In this document: piece by piece, positions 47,620 through 62,963 of the stretch
Numbering within the stretch: the stretch's first letter is position 1
Layout of the letters: each line of letters starts with the position of its first letter
NCBI GenBank assembly: GCA_004802725.1
Contig: SGPM01000020.1
Span: 96,885-160,884 of the forward strand
Origin: Antrodiella citrinella
Lineage: Eukaryota > Basidiomycota > Agaricomycetes > Polyporales > Steccherinaceae
Length of the DNA stretch: 64,000 nt
Reading direction: 5' to 3'
The notes under the pieces: generated by a model
What the model was told of the DNA's origin: nothing
The model's database searches: none
The model's input: the letters and a program-made list of their open reading frames with translations, nothing else
Position numbers and translations under genes: made by a program

Positions 47620-48461
47620 AGATTCTTGGTCTCGGACATGCTGAACTAACACATGTCCACCACTCATCCGCAAGCCTGTATTTGTAGATCACAACAACAT
47701 TGATGTATACCACCAACAGATCTCGAGTCGTTCACACACCATCTGGTTTGGAACGACATATTAGATGGGGACTCCCGATGTCGCAGAGCTCTCTGGGCCC
47801 GCCGCCGCGGGCGTTCGCAAGCAGTCAACTATCAGCCTCAGGTCAGCCTCCATCCTATCATACGTGTAATATAAATCCTGAGGCTTGCAATCAATTTCTG
47901 TCACCCGCGTCTCCACTGGCGTCCCGGTGGAACCTCTTCTTGACCGCCTTGCGTACGCGGTGATGTGTGTGTCTCGAACTCGATGTAGTACTACAGTGTG
48001 AGCGGCTGCAGTACTCGCGGTGGATGGCAGAGGCGTAGCATCGCCTGCAGTGCGCTGGATTGCGTATCCTCTGCGGACGCCCACAGGGACTCCCGGACAA
48101 TGCCGCATCCTCCTGCCAATGACTTGACAATGTCCTCTGTTCCAAACACAACATCGCCTTCTCTCCTTTATTGTTCACTGACAACGTCGCCGCTTACCAT
48201 GTCTCTCACGATCACTTACAGGACGCGGAAGATCCCCCAAGCTCTGGAACGCCTCGAGGTCGCCTCGTGGTCGCAATGGGACAGGTCACAGCAAGGTTTA
48301 GGTTATAAGCGATAGGCCCCGGGGTATATAGTGCACACTTTGGCCCCTCACGGTCCTTCGTTACGCCACCATATCCTCTCCCCACCTGGCTGTGTATCGC
48401 ATCACGTCCGTGTCCGTGTACATTAACGCTCCGCACGCTCATCGTCTTGACTTGACTGACG
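47620..48461. other. Intergenic with overlapping open frames
   Basis: On the minus strand at about 47.75-48.25 kb all three frames are open for some distance. One (47761-48108) starts with ATG and reads MRHCPGVPVGVRRGYAIQRT. Another reads GDVVFGTEDIVKSLAGGCGI and looks protein-like, but it meets a stop after LCHPPRVLQPLTL and continues in frame as YYIEFETHTS. I cannot decide which, if any, is real. Confidence 0.3.
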
Positions 48462-50032
48462 ATGTCGTCTCTCGGGTGGCCACAGACAACGGCCGCCGAG
48501 CATGTATTTAACCACGAACCACTGGAGATCGCGGAACCTCAGGAACCACAGTTTCCGGTGTTCCTGAACGCAGCGCAGAAGAAGAAACTCAAGATGCAGC
48601 AGGCGAGACAGGAAAGGGAAAAGTTACGCAAAAGGCAAGAGGCGGAGGAAATGGAGAGTGCGGAAAGGGAGATGGAGGCACGGAGACGTGAAAGGATGGA
48701 GAAGGAGTGGGCAGAATTGCAGAGAGAGAAAGCCATGCTTGCAGAGACTACCACTGTCGACCACGATTCTCCAAAATGCCCGACACCTCCCGCCGAAGAT
48801 GCTTCCTCATCGCCCATTCGTGCGCCCAGCCCGTCACTACCGCTGCCCCCACCCTTCACAACCGTCCGTGCAGAGCTCATATGCCAGGTGCATCTCGAGA
48901 TCCTGAACGGCGGCAGTTTCTCGGACACGAACATCCATCTATACTCGCGGAGAAACCGAGCTGGTGCGTCGTACGCGCCTCGCGTGCTTGCGCTGAACAG
49001 ACGGATTTTGGAGGCTGCTTCGCCTGAATTCGGGGAATGTCAGTTTGTCGCAGTTCCCCGTGTTTTTCATTCATACTCATGCCGATGTTGACCCTCTGTA
49101 GATGTATTTGCGGACACAGCCCCAGTCAACTCGGACGCGTACTTGGGTGATAGCGACCTCGAAGATGACGAAGCGGACGACAGCGACCTTCCTGGGTCTC
49201 TCACCGTTACGTCTCTACCAGATTCTTTCGACTATCAGGAACCAGAGACTCCGAAGACTGAGGAGGACATCACAACACGGCTGGGCGATGCTGATCTCCT
49301 CACCGATGACGAATTCGTGCGCTTTGATGCTTTTGTATATATGCTCGTGTGACCTAGCACTCAAACGATGGCGTAGGAATCTCACCCGCGAGCATCAGGT
49401 ACTTCGACGCCTGCGCGGAGATCTCAAGCGGGTCGGGCAAGCCCTGACCAGCCACGCATCCTGGACGGCGCGTTCAAGACGTGAGCATGTTGTTTTGTTT
49501 CCTGTTCACGAGCTGACGTGTGTGCGTATCAAGATGGCAAGCCATGTCCCTATTCCTGTACACAGATCGCATCCAATTCAACCCCATACGATCGCAGGCA
49601 TCTGCATCTGCACTTGTATTTACATCGGCAAACCCAGCGCAGTCTCTGTGTTCGCCCAAATCAATGTACAGACTCGCGGAGAGGCTTGGCTTGCCAGAAC
49701 TGAAGGAACAGGCACAGGCGTCTTTGAAGTCATGCCTTACGGAATCCAACATCGTCGACGAGCTGTTCTCAGACTTCACCTGGCGGTAGGCCTGCTCCAC
49801 ACTTAATTCACACTCACGCTGACGTTCCGCCCTCAGGTATCCCGACATCCTGCGCATGGAAACGGAAGTCTTCTACCAGCACTCCACGGACCCTTCCGTG
49901 ACCTCCGCCATGCGCCGGGTGTTTGCCAGGATCGCAAAAGGCGAGCTCGCGCATTCGGACGTGGTGCTGGAGGTATTGTTTGGGAAGTTGACGGAGCATT
50001 TGATGCCGCCGCGACCTCCTGCGCGGGCGTGA
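48462..50032 (+). CDS. BTB/POZ-like protein A (tandem family)
   Basis: Five exons (48462-49038, 49102-49316, 49377-49480, 49534-49785, 49837-50032) encode about 447 aa. An N-terminal charged coiled coil (NAAQKKKLKMQQARQEREKL and onward to about residue 95) precedes a BTB-like half: EILNGGSFSDTNIHLYSRRN..RVLALNRRILEAASPEF. An acidic, Ser-rich insert interrupts it (DSDLEDDEADDSDLPGS). The second half follows: TWQAMSLFLYTDRIQF, CSPKSMYRLAERLGL, ELKEQAQASLKSCLTESNIV and FSDFTWRYPDILRMETEVF. This layout is common in mushroom BTB proteins, whose roles are mostly unknown; some act as Cul3 adaptors. It is the first of three paralogues and the only one with the coiled coil; it lacks an intron the others share. 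Confidence 0.8.
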
Positions 50033-50657
50033 GCGTGAGCGGCTTGTGAATGCGCCAGATTGTATGTAGTTTTTCTCTTGGAGGTTTCACTGTTTTTTTG
50101 TCTGTTAGCATTGTATCAATGCATCGTCTTGGATGTCTGTTCTATGTTGGCACTTCGTCGGCGCGGTGTGTATCCTTGGAGGTCTGATCATATCTTGTAA
50201 GGTGTGTGATCCCGCTTCGTTATCCCTTTCAGCTGCTCATTCAAACTTTGGTATAGTTTCCTGTGGATTGAGCAAGCCATGGCCCAGCATTCCTCTCAAA
50301 ATCTGTCAGTGTGGTCGTCGGGGCTTTGACTTCGACCTCGAGCCTTCGATCGTACCGATTGAGATATCCAGAGTTTGAGTCGCACATCACTGCGCGATGG
50401 TACTGATTGTGCTTCGAAGCACACTATGAATCCCGCAGGTCACCTCGTTGTGATTGAGTTCAGTTCATGCAGTTATCGGCAAAGGCGCTACCACTCGTGT
50501 CCTAGGTAAGTCATCCGAGTTGTCTTCTTGTTCTGCGTGTGATACCTCAGTGACATGCTGATCAGATGCGCAGTCCCAGGCAACGGTAGATACAAAGAGG
50601 TTACCTGGACACCGCTAGCAATGTTATCCTTTCCTCCTCGTTCCCCTCCCCAGAGCC
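50033..50657. other. Intergenic between BTB genes A and B
   Basis: This holds the 3' region of gene A and the promoter of gene B. No other feature was recognised. Confidence 0.4.
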
Positions 50658-52627
50658 ATGTTCGCGTTCGGCGGGTACGACAATTCGAAGAAGGAGACGA
50701 CACCGACATCGCTTTCCGTCTTTGGCAAAACCTTCACCCCCTTCGTTCCAGCGAGCAGCAATATCTTTGGACAGAAGGAAGAGGAATACGTGGAGGCTGA
50801 TCAGCCCGAGGAGATCGATACTAGAGAACGTGGCGGCTATGCGTATGACACACCTTGTGTAGGGGTGGCTGAGGAGGAAGCTACCGCAGACGTAGATCTG
50901 GCGAAGTCCACACCAGTTGAGACACCGCGCGACTCTGCGGTGTCAGCAGCTGGCGAGGATGCGCCTGCGTCTTCTGCTCTGTCTGTGTTGTCTGCGTTGG
51001 GCAAAACCTCGCGGGCTCCCCCATCGTTCAGGATATTGCGACTCCAGATCTTTCGCGAGGTCCATGTTGAGAGCATGAAAGGCGGCAAATTTACTGACGT
51101 CGAGCTACCCTTGTATACTCGGCGTACCAAGACGGGGACTCCGTACAAGCCTGAAGTCCTCACTTTCAGCAGACGCATTCTCTCGGCAGCATCTTCGGAA
51201 TTTGAACTATGTAATAAGCTTTCCGGTGTCTCGTTTGGAGAAATTTTGAACTGATCAATTTCTTAGATGTTTTGGGAGCAGAAGCGGAGGTCTGCGCTGA
51301 CGGATACACAGGCGATAGCGACCTTGAAGAGGATGGCGAGGCCGATTTGGAGACAGGCAACGACGTTATCAGCATGTCGTCTCGAACATCACAACAGCGA
51401 TCCATCTCGACAAGGAGGACTACCACGAGCCTTCGCTTTGACAGCTCATCCGACCCAGAAGACGAGGTACGTACATGCATAGCTTATTTGGCGAACTGCG
51501 TTATGATATTAACGAACGCTCTCAGGCGCCGACTCGAGTATCGAGACAGAGGGGCAATCATCAGAACAAGCCACTTCAAGACGGTGCATTCAGAACGTGT
51601 GTAGTAATGTCATCTGACCGGGTGATTACATCGTACTCAAGGGATGGTTTGCAGCTGGCGGGCGATGGTCCTCTATCTCTACGATTTCAACGATTATATC
51701 GTTTTTAACCCTCTGCAATCTTCAAAGACGCCTCTTTCGTCCGATCCGAGTTCTAGTCCGGAGACATGGCCTTGCTCGCCCAAATCTATGTATCGACTCG
51801 CACACAAGGTACGTTCGATCCTGCGCCTTCCCTCGATGGTAGCGGGTATTGATGATCACAATCTACTGATCCGTCAGTTCAAACTTTTCGAATTGGAAGA
51901 CAAGGCGAGGGATAACATCAAACAAGGTCTCACAGCTGAGAACATTATACAAGAGCTTTTCAACGACTTTACTTGGAGGTCGGTCAAACTTGGTCGTGAA
52001 GGTGGTGTAAACTTGCAATTAGACTGATTTCCTGCACAATCCAACAGATATCCAGAGATCCTGAAAATGGAGATGGACATTCTCTACCAGCACTCGCGGA
52101 ATGCAGCAGTTGATCGCGCGATGCAGGAGGCACTCAAGAGAATAGTAGCCGGAGAGCTTCCGCACACCTATATCGTGCTGCAATCCGTGTTTACTATGCT
52201 CGCCAACAAGAACGGTCCCACCATGCCTTCTTCAATTGTTGCTCCGAGTCCCAAACCTCCGTTGGTGACGCCTTTCTCCATGCCTCCAATGGCAATCCCT
52301 TTATCCACACCTTCACTAATCACCGCTCTCTCTACACNCTCGTCACCAGGCTCACCAGTCATCGCCTCAGAAGAGTCGATACCAGCCGACGATAACGGCT
52401 CCGCTGAGTATTCTTCAGCCCGGCCTCCCAGTCCCGAAAGGGTGACGTTATTCTCTGGATTCGGGTCTTCCGGGTCTTCAATCTTTGGAAATTCATTCAC
52501 GCATTCGTCCGAGTTNCCNGCCTCAGTGGTAATAACCTCCGACTCAGAATCAATACTCGCAAGCTCGACTTCTCTGAAGAAAGGCAAAAAGAAAGGCAAA
52601 AGAAATAGTCTGCTAAGGGACTTTTGA
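50658..52627 (+). CDS. BTB/POZ-like protein B (tandem family)
   Basis: Six exons (50658-51210, 51267-51466, 51526-51596, 51655-51808, 51878-51978, 52048-52627) encode about 552 aa. The BTB halves are FREVHVESMKGGKFTDVELP..TFSRRILSAASSEFE and TWRAMVLYLYDFNDYIVFNP..CSPKSMYRLAHK..FELEDKARDNIKQ..FNDFTWRYPEILKME. An acidic insert (GYTGDSDLEEDGEADLE) lies between them. The N-terminus is a different low-complexity leader from gene A. A Pro/Ser-rich tail of about 140 residues ends in a Lys-rich stretch (KKGKKKGKRNSLLRDF) that could be a nuclear signal. Three N bases at 52338, 52516 and 52519 leave codons unresolved. Confidence 0.8.
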
Positions 52628-53380
52628 AGTTTCGTTATGGTCTTGATGATTTACTTTCTTGAGGGTCAATCGAGTGTACGCCGGATTGTATATATGGATC
52701 TTTACTTGCGGTATTTTCTGNTTCGAAAGTCGACCCCTCCGCGGATGCTTGAGANTATGCATAGCCGTCTTACGAGGTGCGTGGCCGCCTCGTTGCCTCC
52801 GTGCTTGATTGACTGAAGTGTAACTTCTCAGGCAGTCTCGGTCATACATCGTCGTATTCCTGTTTAGATCCTTGAGCGAGCAGTTCCCGTCAAGCCGATG
52901 CTGTGGCGCCGCAGAACCTTTACTTTTACCACAGATCCCTCTATCTAGGACAAAAGTGTTGAATGTGAGTCAGCACGATGGCACTGATTGGACTTTCTCG
53001 AAGCATAGGGAAAGTCCTGCAGGCCACCACGCTGTGATTAGGTTCAACACGTACCATCCTGGTCTCTCCGTTCAAGCGGTTGTTTTTCCATCTCATCTTA
53101 CATCTACAATGACTGTTAGTTTTCAGAATGAAGAAATTCAGGGGAGATCGCCCTCTTGTGAATAGAAGGGCCCGTGAGGAGGAGCCNCCGTTCAGCATGN
53201 ATTGCTAGTATGTCAGTCGAAGTTTCTTTCGTGGTGTGCGTGCGAGACTTGCGACATAGAAGCACCTCGGTGATGGACCTACTGATCAGATGGGTGTAGG
53301 ACAGGTTATAAAGAGAGAATGNGCTAATTGNCTTCGATATCGCTGTTATCCTTCTCTCAAGCCCCACTCTGACCGCAATA
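52628..53380. other. Intergenic between BTB genes B and C
   Basis: It contains a few N bases and the promoter of gene C. No other feature was supported. Confidence 0.4.
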
Positions 53381-54893
53381 ATGTCCGCAACCGAAACTTG
53401 CGAGGAAGCCTTGAACAACTTGAATGAAGAGGTNCCCGTAACGCCAACTTCGGTCNTCTCGCCTTNTATCCCCNACTGGAGGAAANCAATCAAGGCCGCG
53501 NAGAAACGTGCGATGAGGCCTCATGCGAAAACAACCGCGANAGCACTCGATTTCAAACATCTTCGCAAACAGATATTTCGCGATGTTCATCTCGATGTCA
53601 TGAAAGGCGGCAAGTTCGCTGACGAAGAGCTGTCCTTGTATACTCGGCGCACGAAACAAGGTACCCCTTATCGACCTCAAGGTCTGGCCTTCAACAAACG
53701 ACTGCTCTCCGCAGCTTCATCGGAATTCGAGAAGCGTAAGTGTCTCTCGATTGAGATTGCAGATTCGTAACCCCTTACTGACGAAGATCCCAGACCTGTT
53801 TGGAGACGAGGCGAGCATCACGTCGGACGGGTATACTGGTGATAGCGATCTTGAAGAAGACGGAGAAGTCGAGTCAGGATCTGGCGGCGAGAGTGCTAGT
53901 AGCGATTCAAGTTCGCTCTCCCGGGCAACAGTCTCAACTCTTGATTTCGACACTTTGTCTGACAAAGACGACGATGAAGTACGTACCGTGCCGTATTGTA
54001 CGCTGGGACAGCAACCCAATTGAACGTATTGTAGGTGCATAAAGCCCCCTCTCGTCCATCAAACAGAGAACAGAGAACGCTCCACTATGGCGCCTTTAGA
54101 ACGTGGGTAACTACCGTTCTAACGGTGCGCAGTATGTTTACTCATTGGACTGGCATAGCTGGCAGGCGATGATTCTATATCTCTACGATTTCGACGACAA
54201 TGTTTCGTTCAAGCCTTTGCGTTCAAGTTCATCTGCCGCTACGAGCGGCAGCAACACTACTGCAGAGACATGGGCTTGTTCCCCCAAATCTATGTACCGA
54301 CTGGCACACAAGGTAAATCCTTTTGACCAATTTTTTTCCACGTCGCCACCGAATACTGATGTGCATGCATATCAGTTCCAGCTGCTCGACCTCAAAAATC
54401 GTGCGAAGAAAGTCATCGAAGAACACCTCACAGCTGACAATATCGTCCCAGAGCTCTTCAGCGACCTCACTTGGAGGTTTGTCAATCATGGTTCATACAC
54501 GGTTTCTTGTCAACTCAATGCATTATATTTCCTAGGTATCCAGACATCCTGCAAATGGAAACGGAGGTCTTCCATGATCACTCTCACACAACGACGGTGG
54601 ACCGTGCTCTGAAGGAGTCCTTCGACAGAATTGCTGCTGGGGAGCTCCCGCACTGTTCGATTGTTATGCAGTCCTTGTTTACCCTGCTCATTACCAAGAA
54701 CAAAGCTTCCCTGGCAGCGCCGCGGACGCCCGACCCCACCACGGTGGCACCCACACCCTTGCCCGCGTCGCTAGATCGGGGAGCTGCTTCAACATTAGTA
54801 CTCGCTACAGAGTCGCCTCCGGACCCAGCACCGGCGGTAGGCCTAGAGTGGGGAGCTGCAAAAAATCAGGCTGTGAAAAAGCGACTCCGGTGA
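53381..54893 (+). CDS. BTB/POZ-like protein C (tandem family)
   Basis: Six exons (53381-53735, 53794-53978, 54035-54102, 54159-54312, 54376-54476, 54536-54893) encode about 406 aa. They have exactly the intron positions and phases of gene B. The BTB blocks are IFRDVHLDVMKGGKFADEEL, FNKRLLSAASSEFEK, TWQAMILYLYDFDDNVSFKP, CSPKSMYRLAHK, LLDLKNRAKKVIEEHL and FSDLTWRYPDILQMETEVF. An acidic insert holds GYTGDSDLEEDGEVESG. The N-terminus is short and contains several N-bearing codons (53434-53541), so the leader is not fully readable. B and C are clearly closer to each other than to A, which indicates a recent duplication. Confidence 0.8.
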
Positions 54894-55207
54894 AGGATCT
54901 GCGATATGTATCCTCAAACTCACGGTACTCGGTACTTAGCTTACCACTGCAATGATACTCGGTGTATTGTCGATAGGAAAATAGCACATCGAACTATGCA
55001 GTGCGCATCAACAATACTCAGCAGCTCTCCAGAGAAAAATTGAAGCAGACTTAGACGGAGTGATAGAAGGGACAGAGTCAGAGTCAGAGCCTTCATTTGT
55101 TGGTCTGGACGAGATACATGGACATCGCAAAAGAACAAAACCCTCTCCACGTGCCTCTCTTTTCCTTCTAAAACAATAAAATATTCTGCCAGTCGCTCGG
55201 AGAGACA
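54894..55207. other. Convergent intergenic region
   Basis: About 310 bp separate the 3' ends of BTB gene C and SEC23. Nothing beyond likely 3' untranslated sequence. Confidence 0.4.
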
Positions 55208-57920
<2,713 letters not shown>

Positions 57921-58386
57921 GATGGAAGGTGCAAACCGAGCAGGCTTTACAGTGACGTGGTAGCGGGCTGATTATCCCAATTCCTCCCGTATCCGTGCGT
58001 TTGAAAAGGGCCTCAAATACTATGACTCTTCCGGAGACAATGTAATAGGACAACGAGATATTATATGGACTGAGTTGAGAAGGGGGAAGGTAGAAATAAG
58101 CAGAAGGGCTATGCAGATTTCCTGGAACACGTAGATAGAGCGCTTATCAGACTATACCACGTTTTGTGCCTGGCTGGTAAGTAAGGTTTCTTATCGCGTT
58201 TCGAATATTTGTATCGAAAGCTTCTATGGAGGCCGTTCACCAGTGTCTTGCCATGTCAGTGTCACGGTGAAGCTCGAGAAACAATCATACAATATTTTAC
58301 TACAGGACGAGAACGATGATATCGATACAATCAGACATTCACAATCTTACAATCCTCTAGACTTCGAACGGTACGCGACGTGACAA
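57921..58386. other. Intergenic
   Basis: This lies upstream of SEC23 and downstream of the dehydrogenase gene, both on the minus strand. No feature beyond the likely SEC23 promoter. Confidence 0.4.
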
Positions 58387-59652
58387 CTACTTGCCCTCCT
58401 TGAGGTCGGTGCTGGTGATGACGTCCTTCCAGTCCTCCAGCGTCTGCAGAGCCCCATTGCAAGCATCCCTGATCATAGTGTATGCATCGCTGCCCAAGCC
58501 CACGAACGGAGGCGGCTTCCTTCCAGCTGCCTGTCCTTCGCTCTTTACGATATCGATCATGACCTCCACTGCTCTCTGCGGGTCGCCAATTTGGTGGCCG
58601 TTCATAGCTGTAGATATCAAATGTGATTGAGTCATAGGCTATATGAGGTGTTGTAAAGAAAGCACAACATACCATCCGCCACGGCCATACTTGCAAGTCT
58701 CTGCTCCTTGTAGTCGTCAAAGCCGCGACCCTCAGTGGCGGTTCGGTTGCCGGGCTGGAGGAACTTCGTGCGGAAGTAGCCTGGTTCGATACAGATGCTT
58801 CGGAGACCAAGCGGCTCTATCTCTACGCGGAGAGACTCGGACAATCCTGGAAGCAGCGCGTTCAGTCCAAAATACGACACAATGTTTGACAGAGAACTTA
58901 CCTCGCACAGCGTGCTTGGAGCCTTGATACAAGCCTGCATTGGGACCGACACTGAACGAAGATATTCGTTAGACACTGTGGCGAGCTATGAATATTCATG
59001 GACTGACATCCATCCTGAAATAGAACCGAGGAAGACGACAGTGCCAGTCCTGCGCTTGCGCATGTACGGCAAGAAAGCCCGAGAGACGTTCAATGCTCCA
59101 AATACGTTGGTACTGCGATGTACGATCAGCGTTCTGAGACACTTGGAACGTCCTCTTCGACATACTTGAACTGACTGAAAGTCTCCTCAGGACTAAGAGG
59201 GAATGCGTCAGTGTCGTATTGTCAATGGAATGCGTGTAAATTACTCACGTCACCTCCTCCAAGAAACCATTCTGAATGAATCCTGAGGAGATATAGCGGT
59301 TTGTTAGAGCATTCCAACGGCGGAAAAATGGAGGAGAGCGCTTACCAGCATTATTCACGACAACATCGACGCGTCCGTGGATCTTGACAGCTTTCTTCGC
59401 CACTTCGTGAAGCTTATCAAGGGGGTCGGTCACGTCGAGTTCAAGCACATCTGCGCCCGCCTTCTTCAAGTCAGACAGTTTGGAAAGCGAACGTGCGCGC
59501 GCAGTCGCGATGACTTTGTCGCCACGCTTCAACGCTTCCAAAGTGAGATCTCTTCCGAAGCCAGAGCTAAAATGCCTCAAATTCAGCACGACCTCAAACG
59601 CGATGCAGAATATTACGCACGATGTTCCGGTGATGAGCCAAACGAGCTGCAT
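58387..59652 (-). CDS. Short-chain dehydrogenase/reductase
   Basis: Eight exons encode 287 aa from ATG 59650-59652. The Rossmann nucleotide-binding motif is LITGTSSGFGRDLTLEALKRGD (TGxxxGxG type). DVTDP follows, then the NNAG motif (DVVVNNAG). The catalytic Ser lies in FLGSISGW, and the Tyr and Lys in GLYQGSKHAV. The motif PGYFRTKF follows the active site. This is the classical NAD(P)-dependent SDR pattern; the closest look is the retinol-dehydrogenase-like fungal group with TGTSSGFGR. The substrate is unknown. In-frame continuation above the ATG (MVSTIEGQQ) is only a readthrough. The gene is divergent from MED1. Confidence 0.88.
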
Positions 59653-60207
59653 TTCTGTGTGTCGGTATGGAGAATGTAGGAATGGCCCCTGTTGTCCTTC
59701 GATTGTCGAAACCAATACGACCCTTTTATACAGGAATTGAAGGCTGTCATAGATGTCATCTGAATCAGCTTTGCGGCAATCCCGGCCTCTAGTGTGTGAC
59801 AGAGAATTCGAAGAGGGGTTTCGTTGAAACCCGTAGCTCAGAGACTAGAGCAACTAATAGCAGTGGCGCTACTTGAACTCCCCAGAACTACCTCGCATAA
59901 CCCCTCAGTCAGCCTTGACCGTGGCGCCACAGCTTGAGAGTCCTGAAACGGCGGTGGTTGCGGAATTTTAATTTTAAGCAGCGATAGGTCGTAAGCACGG
60001 CAGCAAATACATCAGCATGATGATTCATGATACATATTACATACTGAACGCGCGCCTCTGTTGGAGGAAGCACACTGTGGTCCACAACTCAAGCTCAAGG
60101 CTATTGTAATTCCAGTGTTCACACGGCAGCATCCTGCATAGCTGAGCAGGTATGCCAAATCACACACTTGCGGTGAATTCCAAGAGTTATTGACCCTCGC
60201 GTAGTAT
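59653..60207. other. Divergent intergenic region
   Basis: It holds the promoters of the dehydrogenase and MED1 genes. No other feature was seen. Confidence 0.4.
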
Positions 60208-62642
60208 ATGGCGGGCCCGGAACAAGCATCATCGTCCACTGCGCAAACGAGCAGTCAGGATATCCTCACTGTGATCCAAAACCTTTCCGTGGATTATCTC
60301 AACCCAACTCAACAAAATCACCCATTCTCCACATCTCAAGAAGCCTCCGTCGCGTCCCTCAGGAGCATCATCGAGACCACCAGCAAGATCTCCAACTCCC
60401 TCACCACCCACCTCCCCCTACCATTCGCCGACACAAAATTGCTTTCGTTGTTCAGGCAATACACCACGATTGCCCATAATGTTCATACGGTCAGCCAACG
60501 CGTTTCTTACTGCTTCAAAAGGTCTAACAGCTTACTTCACTCAGCATAGTCTGATCAAACCATGCGTCAAACGGTGAAGGAGCTCCGCAAGCGAACAGGC
60601 ATCACCTACGGCGAAGACATTCCCCTCGACCGCACCTCCATGACAGAATGGTGCATCTCACGCCTCGAGTCCTGGGGGACAGCAGCCGGCATGGAGACGT
60701 TCGGCGAAGAAGAGCGCGACGGGCGGATGACGGTCGTCTTAGGCGGGAAAGTCCTCGTCGTGGACGTCGACTTCTCGATCGGCCGCTCAGACGCAGCAAA
60801 CCCGACGTTGGGTGTCGCGGGTGTCAAGACGTCGTATGCGGTGCCGAACGGGACGGTCGGGACGACGATGGAGGGGTCTGCGTCGTTGGATGGGTTCCTC
60901 GCGGAGTGCTTGAGGAGCTTTTTGAGTGAGGTTCAGAAGGATGAGGGGGAGCAGGACCCGGTTGAGGCGGCGCGGATTGCTGAACGGTGTGCTGATCATT
61001 TTCAATATCTCATGCGGCTGGATAAGTTGGCTTTGCGGGAAGGGGATAACGGGTTGCGGTGGTTCAATGGTATGGACCGACTTGCGCTCGAAGTGGTTGA
61101 GCCTTTCGCGGTGAAAGAAGCGGAAGCCGTCGCAGCGTGAGTGTCCTCACTCTCTTCGTTTGTTTCTCGTCTCATTTTGTATACCATACAGTACATTGTC
61201 AACGAGTCCTGCTCCGTTGGATATCTTCCTGATGCGAGGGCACACTTTGCCATTACCGTATCTCAGGACCCCTTCCATGTCTTTCCTCCTTCACTTGTCG
61301 CCACTCACATACCTCACCCTTCTACGCACTCCCGCGTCCCGGTCCGCCCCTCCCCCAAGGTCTCCTCTCCCATCCCTAGACATCCCCTTCCACGTCCTCC
61401 GCTCTCGTCTCACCGCACACACCCCACTCTCCGGTGCAACAATCGCCACACTCACCCTCGGCACCGCCTCCTCCCTCAGCCCGTCCGATTCACTCGGGAT
61501 GCACTCCCTGGCTGCCCGGCCCGTCTTCACCCTCACCCCCACGTCGCACCCCGCCGACTACCACTTCTTCGAGACCGCGGACCCGCCTGGCTCTCCGACC
61601 GCTGGGACGGCGTATAGGTGGTTCTTGGACTTCACGGATGGCGGGAGTCATCGTGGGGTTGTGATGAGCCAGAGTAGGATGAGGGAGATTGAGACGATTG
61701 TGAACCCGTTGAGTGGCATGGAGGGATCGGGGAGTGTGGGGATGATGAATTTCTCAGTGGGGAATTGGGTTGACTTGTTGGTGAGTTTCCATATATTGTA
61801 CCTTGTTGCCACTGATCGCTGAAGGTATTGCAGTTGAACCCCGGCAGCGCGAGTGTCAGCATGTCTTCTGAGCGATACACATCGTTATATGTGAGTCTCA
61901 TGACCGTTGTGGTCGAGCAGCATCTAACGATCAGTAGACATCTCCGAACTCTGCACACCCTCCGTTGCAACTACGGCTAGCGTCTCCCGACGAACCGGGC
62001 TTGCTACTGGAGCAGATCCCCGTACAAAATATCAAGCAGGTGTGGGGTATCTTAGAGGTACGGTGAATTCTCACATTTCCGTCGTCCATCCATATTGAGT
62101 TTGATTGTAGGTTGTGAGAGAACAGTGTTGGCTCAACGAAGTCATTTGTGGGTGCCAGTGGACGGTTGAGGGTCCCGGTGCCGTCTACGACGCAAGTGAG
62201 GATGATAGTGAGGAGACCACGGAGGCAGATCTCCAAGCAGTCCTATCAGGTGAGATCACATCACATGAACTCTGAGGGAGTTGGCGTTGACCTCTATCTA
62301 CCAGGCTCCCTCACCCCTCGCAAAATACCTGTGAACGTCTACCTCCCCGGTCAATCAGACGATGCCCTCTTTGACACCGCCGGCCTCGACCCTTTGAATC
62401 TGTCCCCTCTCCCTCCACGCCAAACGAGAGTCGTCATGACGTCACCTGAGAGGCATCCGATTACCGGTCTGGTTGAGATCACGGTGGCGTACGACCCCAC
62501 TCGACCCCGGGGAGTCAGCGTGGCGATCAACGGCGGTATGGGGGCTGATTTGCACCTGGACACGCTGGAAGAGGTGTGTCGGAGAGGCGGCATACTGGGG
62601 CTGCCGGGAAGGGTGTGGAAGATGACCCATGGGCCGTCGTAG
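60208..62642 (+). CDS. MED1: Mediator complex subunit Med1
   Basis: Seven exons (60208-60489, 60550-61136, 61192-61780, 61834-61890, 61938-62057, 62111-62249, 62305-62642) encode about 703 aa. The Med1 domain is recognised from the order of a helical start, MTVVLGGKVLVVDVDFSIGR, a helical stretch ending RLDKLALREGDNGLRWFNGMDRLALE, then a long beta-rich part with SPADYHFF-like and NFSVGNWVDLL segments. It ends in a basic HPITGLVEITVAYDP region. Med1 sits in the Mediator middle module and relays activator signals to RNA polymerase II. The acceptor of intron 1 (GCATAG) was chosen because the earlier CAG leads to a stop. Family assignment rests on pattern memory, not on a search. Confidence 0.7.
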
Positions 62643-62963
62643 ACGGCAGGACTCGTGAATGATTAGCATGTGAGTAGTATGTGGATGTTGCTCTGTGTGT
62701 ATAGCTTCTGTTCAGAATGCGAGCCTTGATATCTTGCACCAAGAGGTAGCAGATTCACCGATCGCGGACATGATTCTCACACGGGGTAGGTAGCACCTAC
62801 TGCCCAAATATGGTCAACGGCAAGACGGCACGGCTAGAAGGCAGCACAATGGATGCGGCCGAACATTAGCCACATGGCGAAGGGAACGAGCGGCATCAGC
62901 GGCACCTTCACACTGAATCACAGTGTCGGCGCCGGCATGGGCAGTAGCTAGTAGCACCTGTCC
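62643..62963. other. Intergenic
   Basis: A short spacer between MED1 and repeat copy B. No feature seen. Confidence 0.4.
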
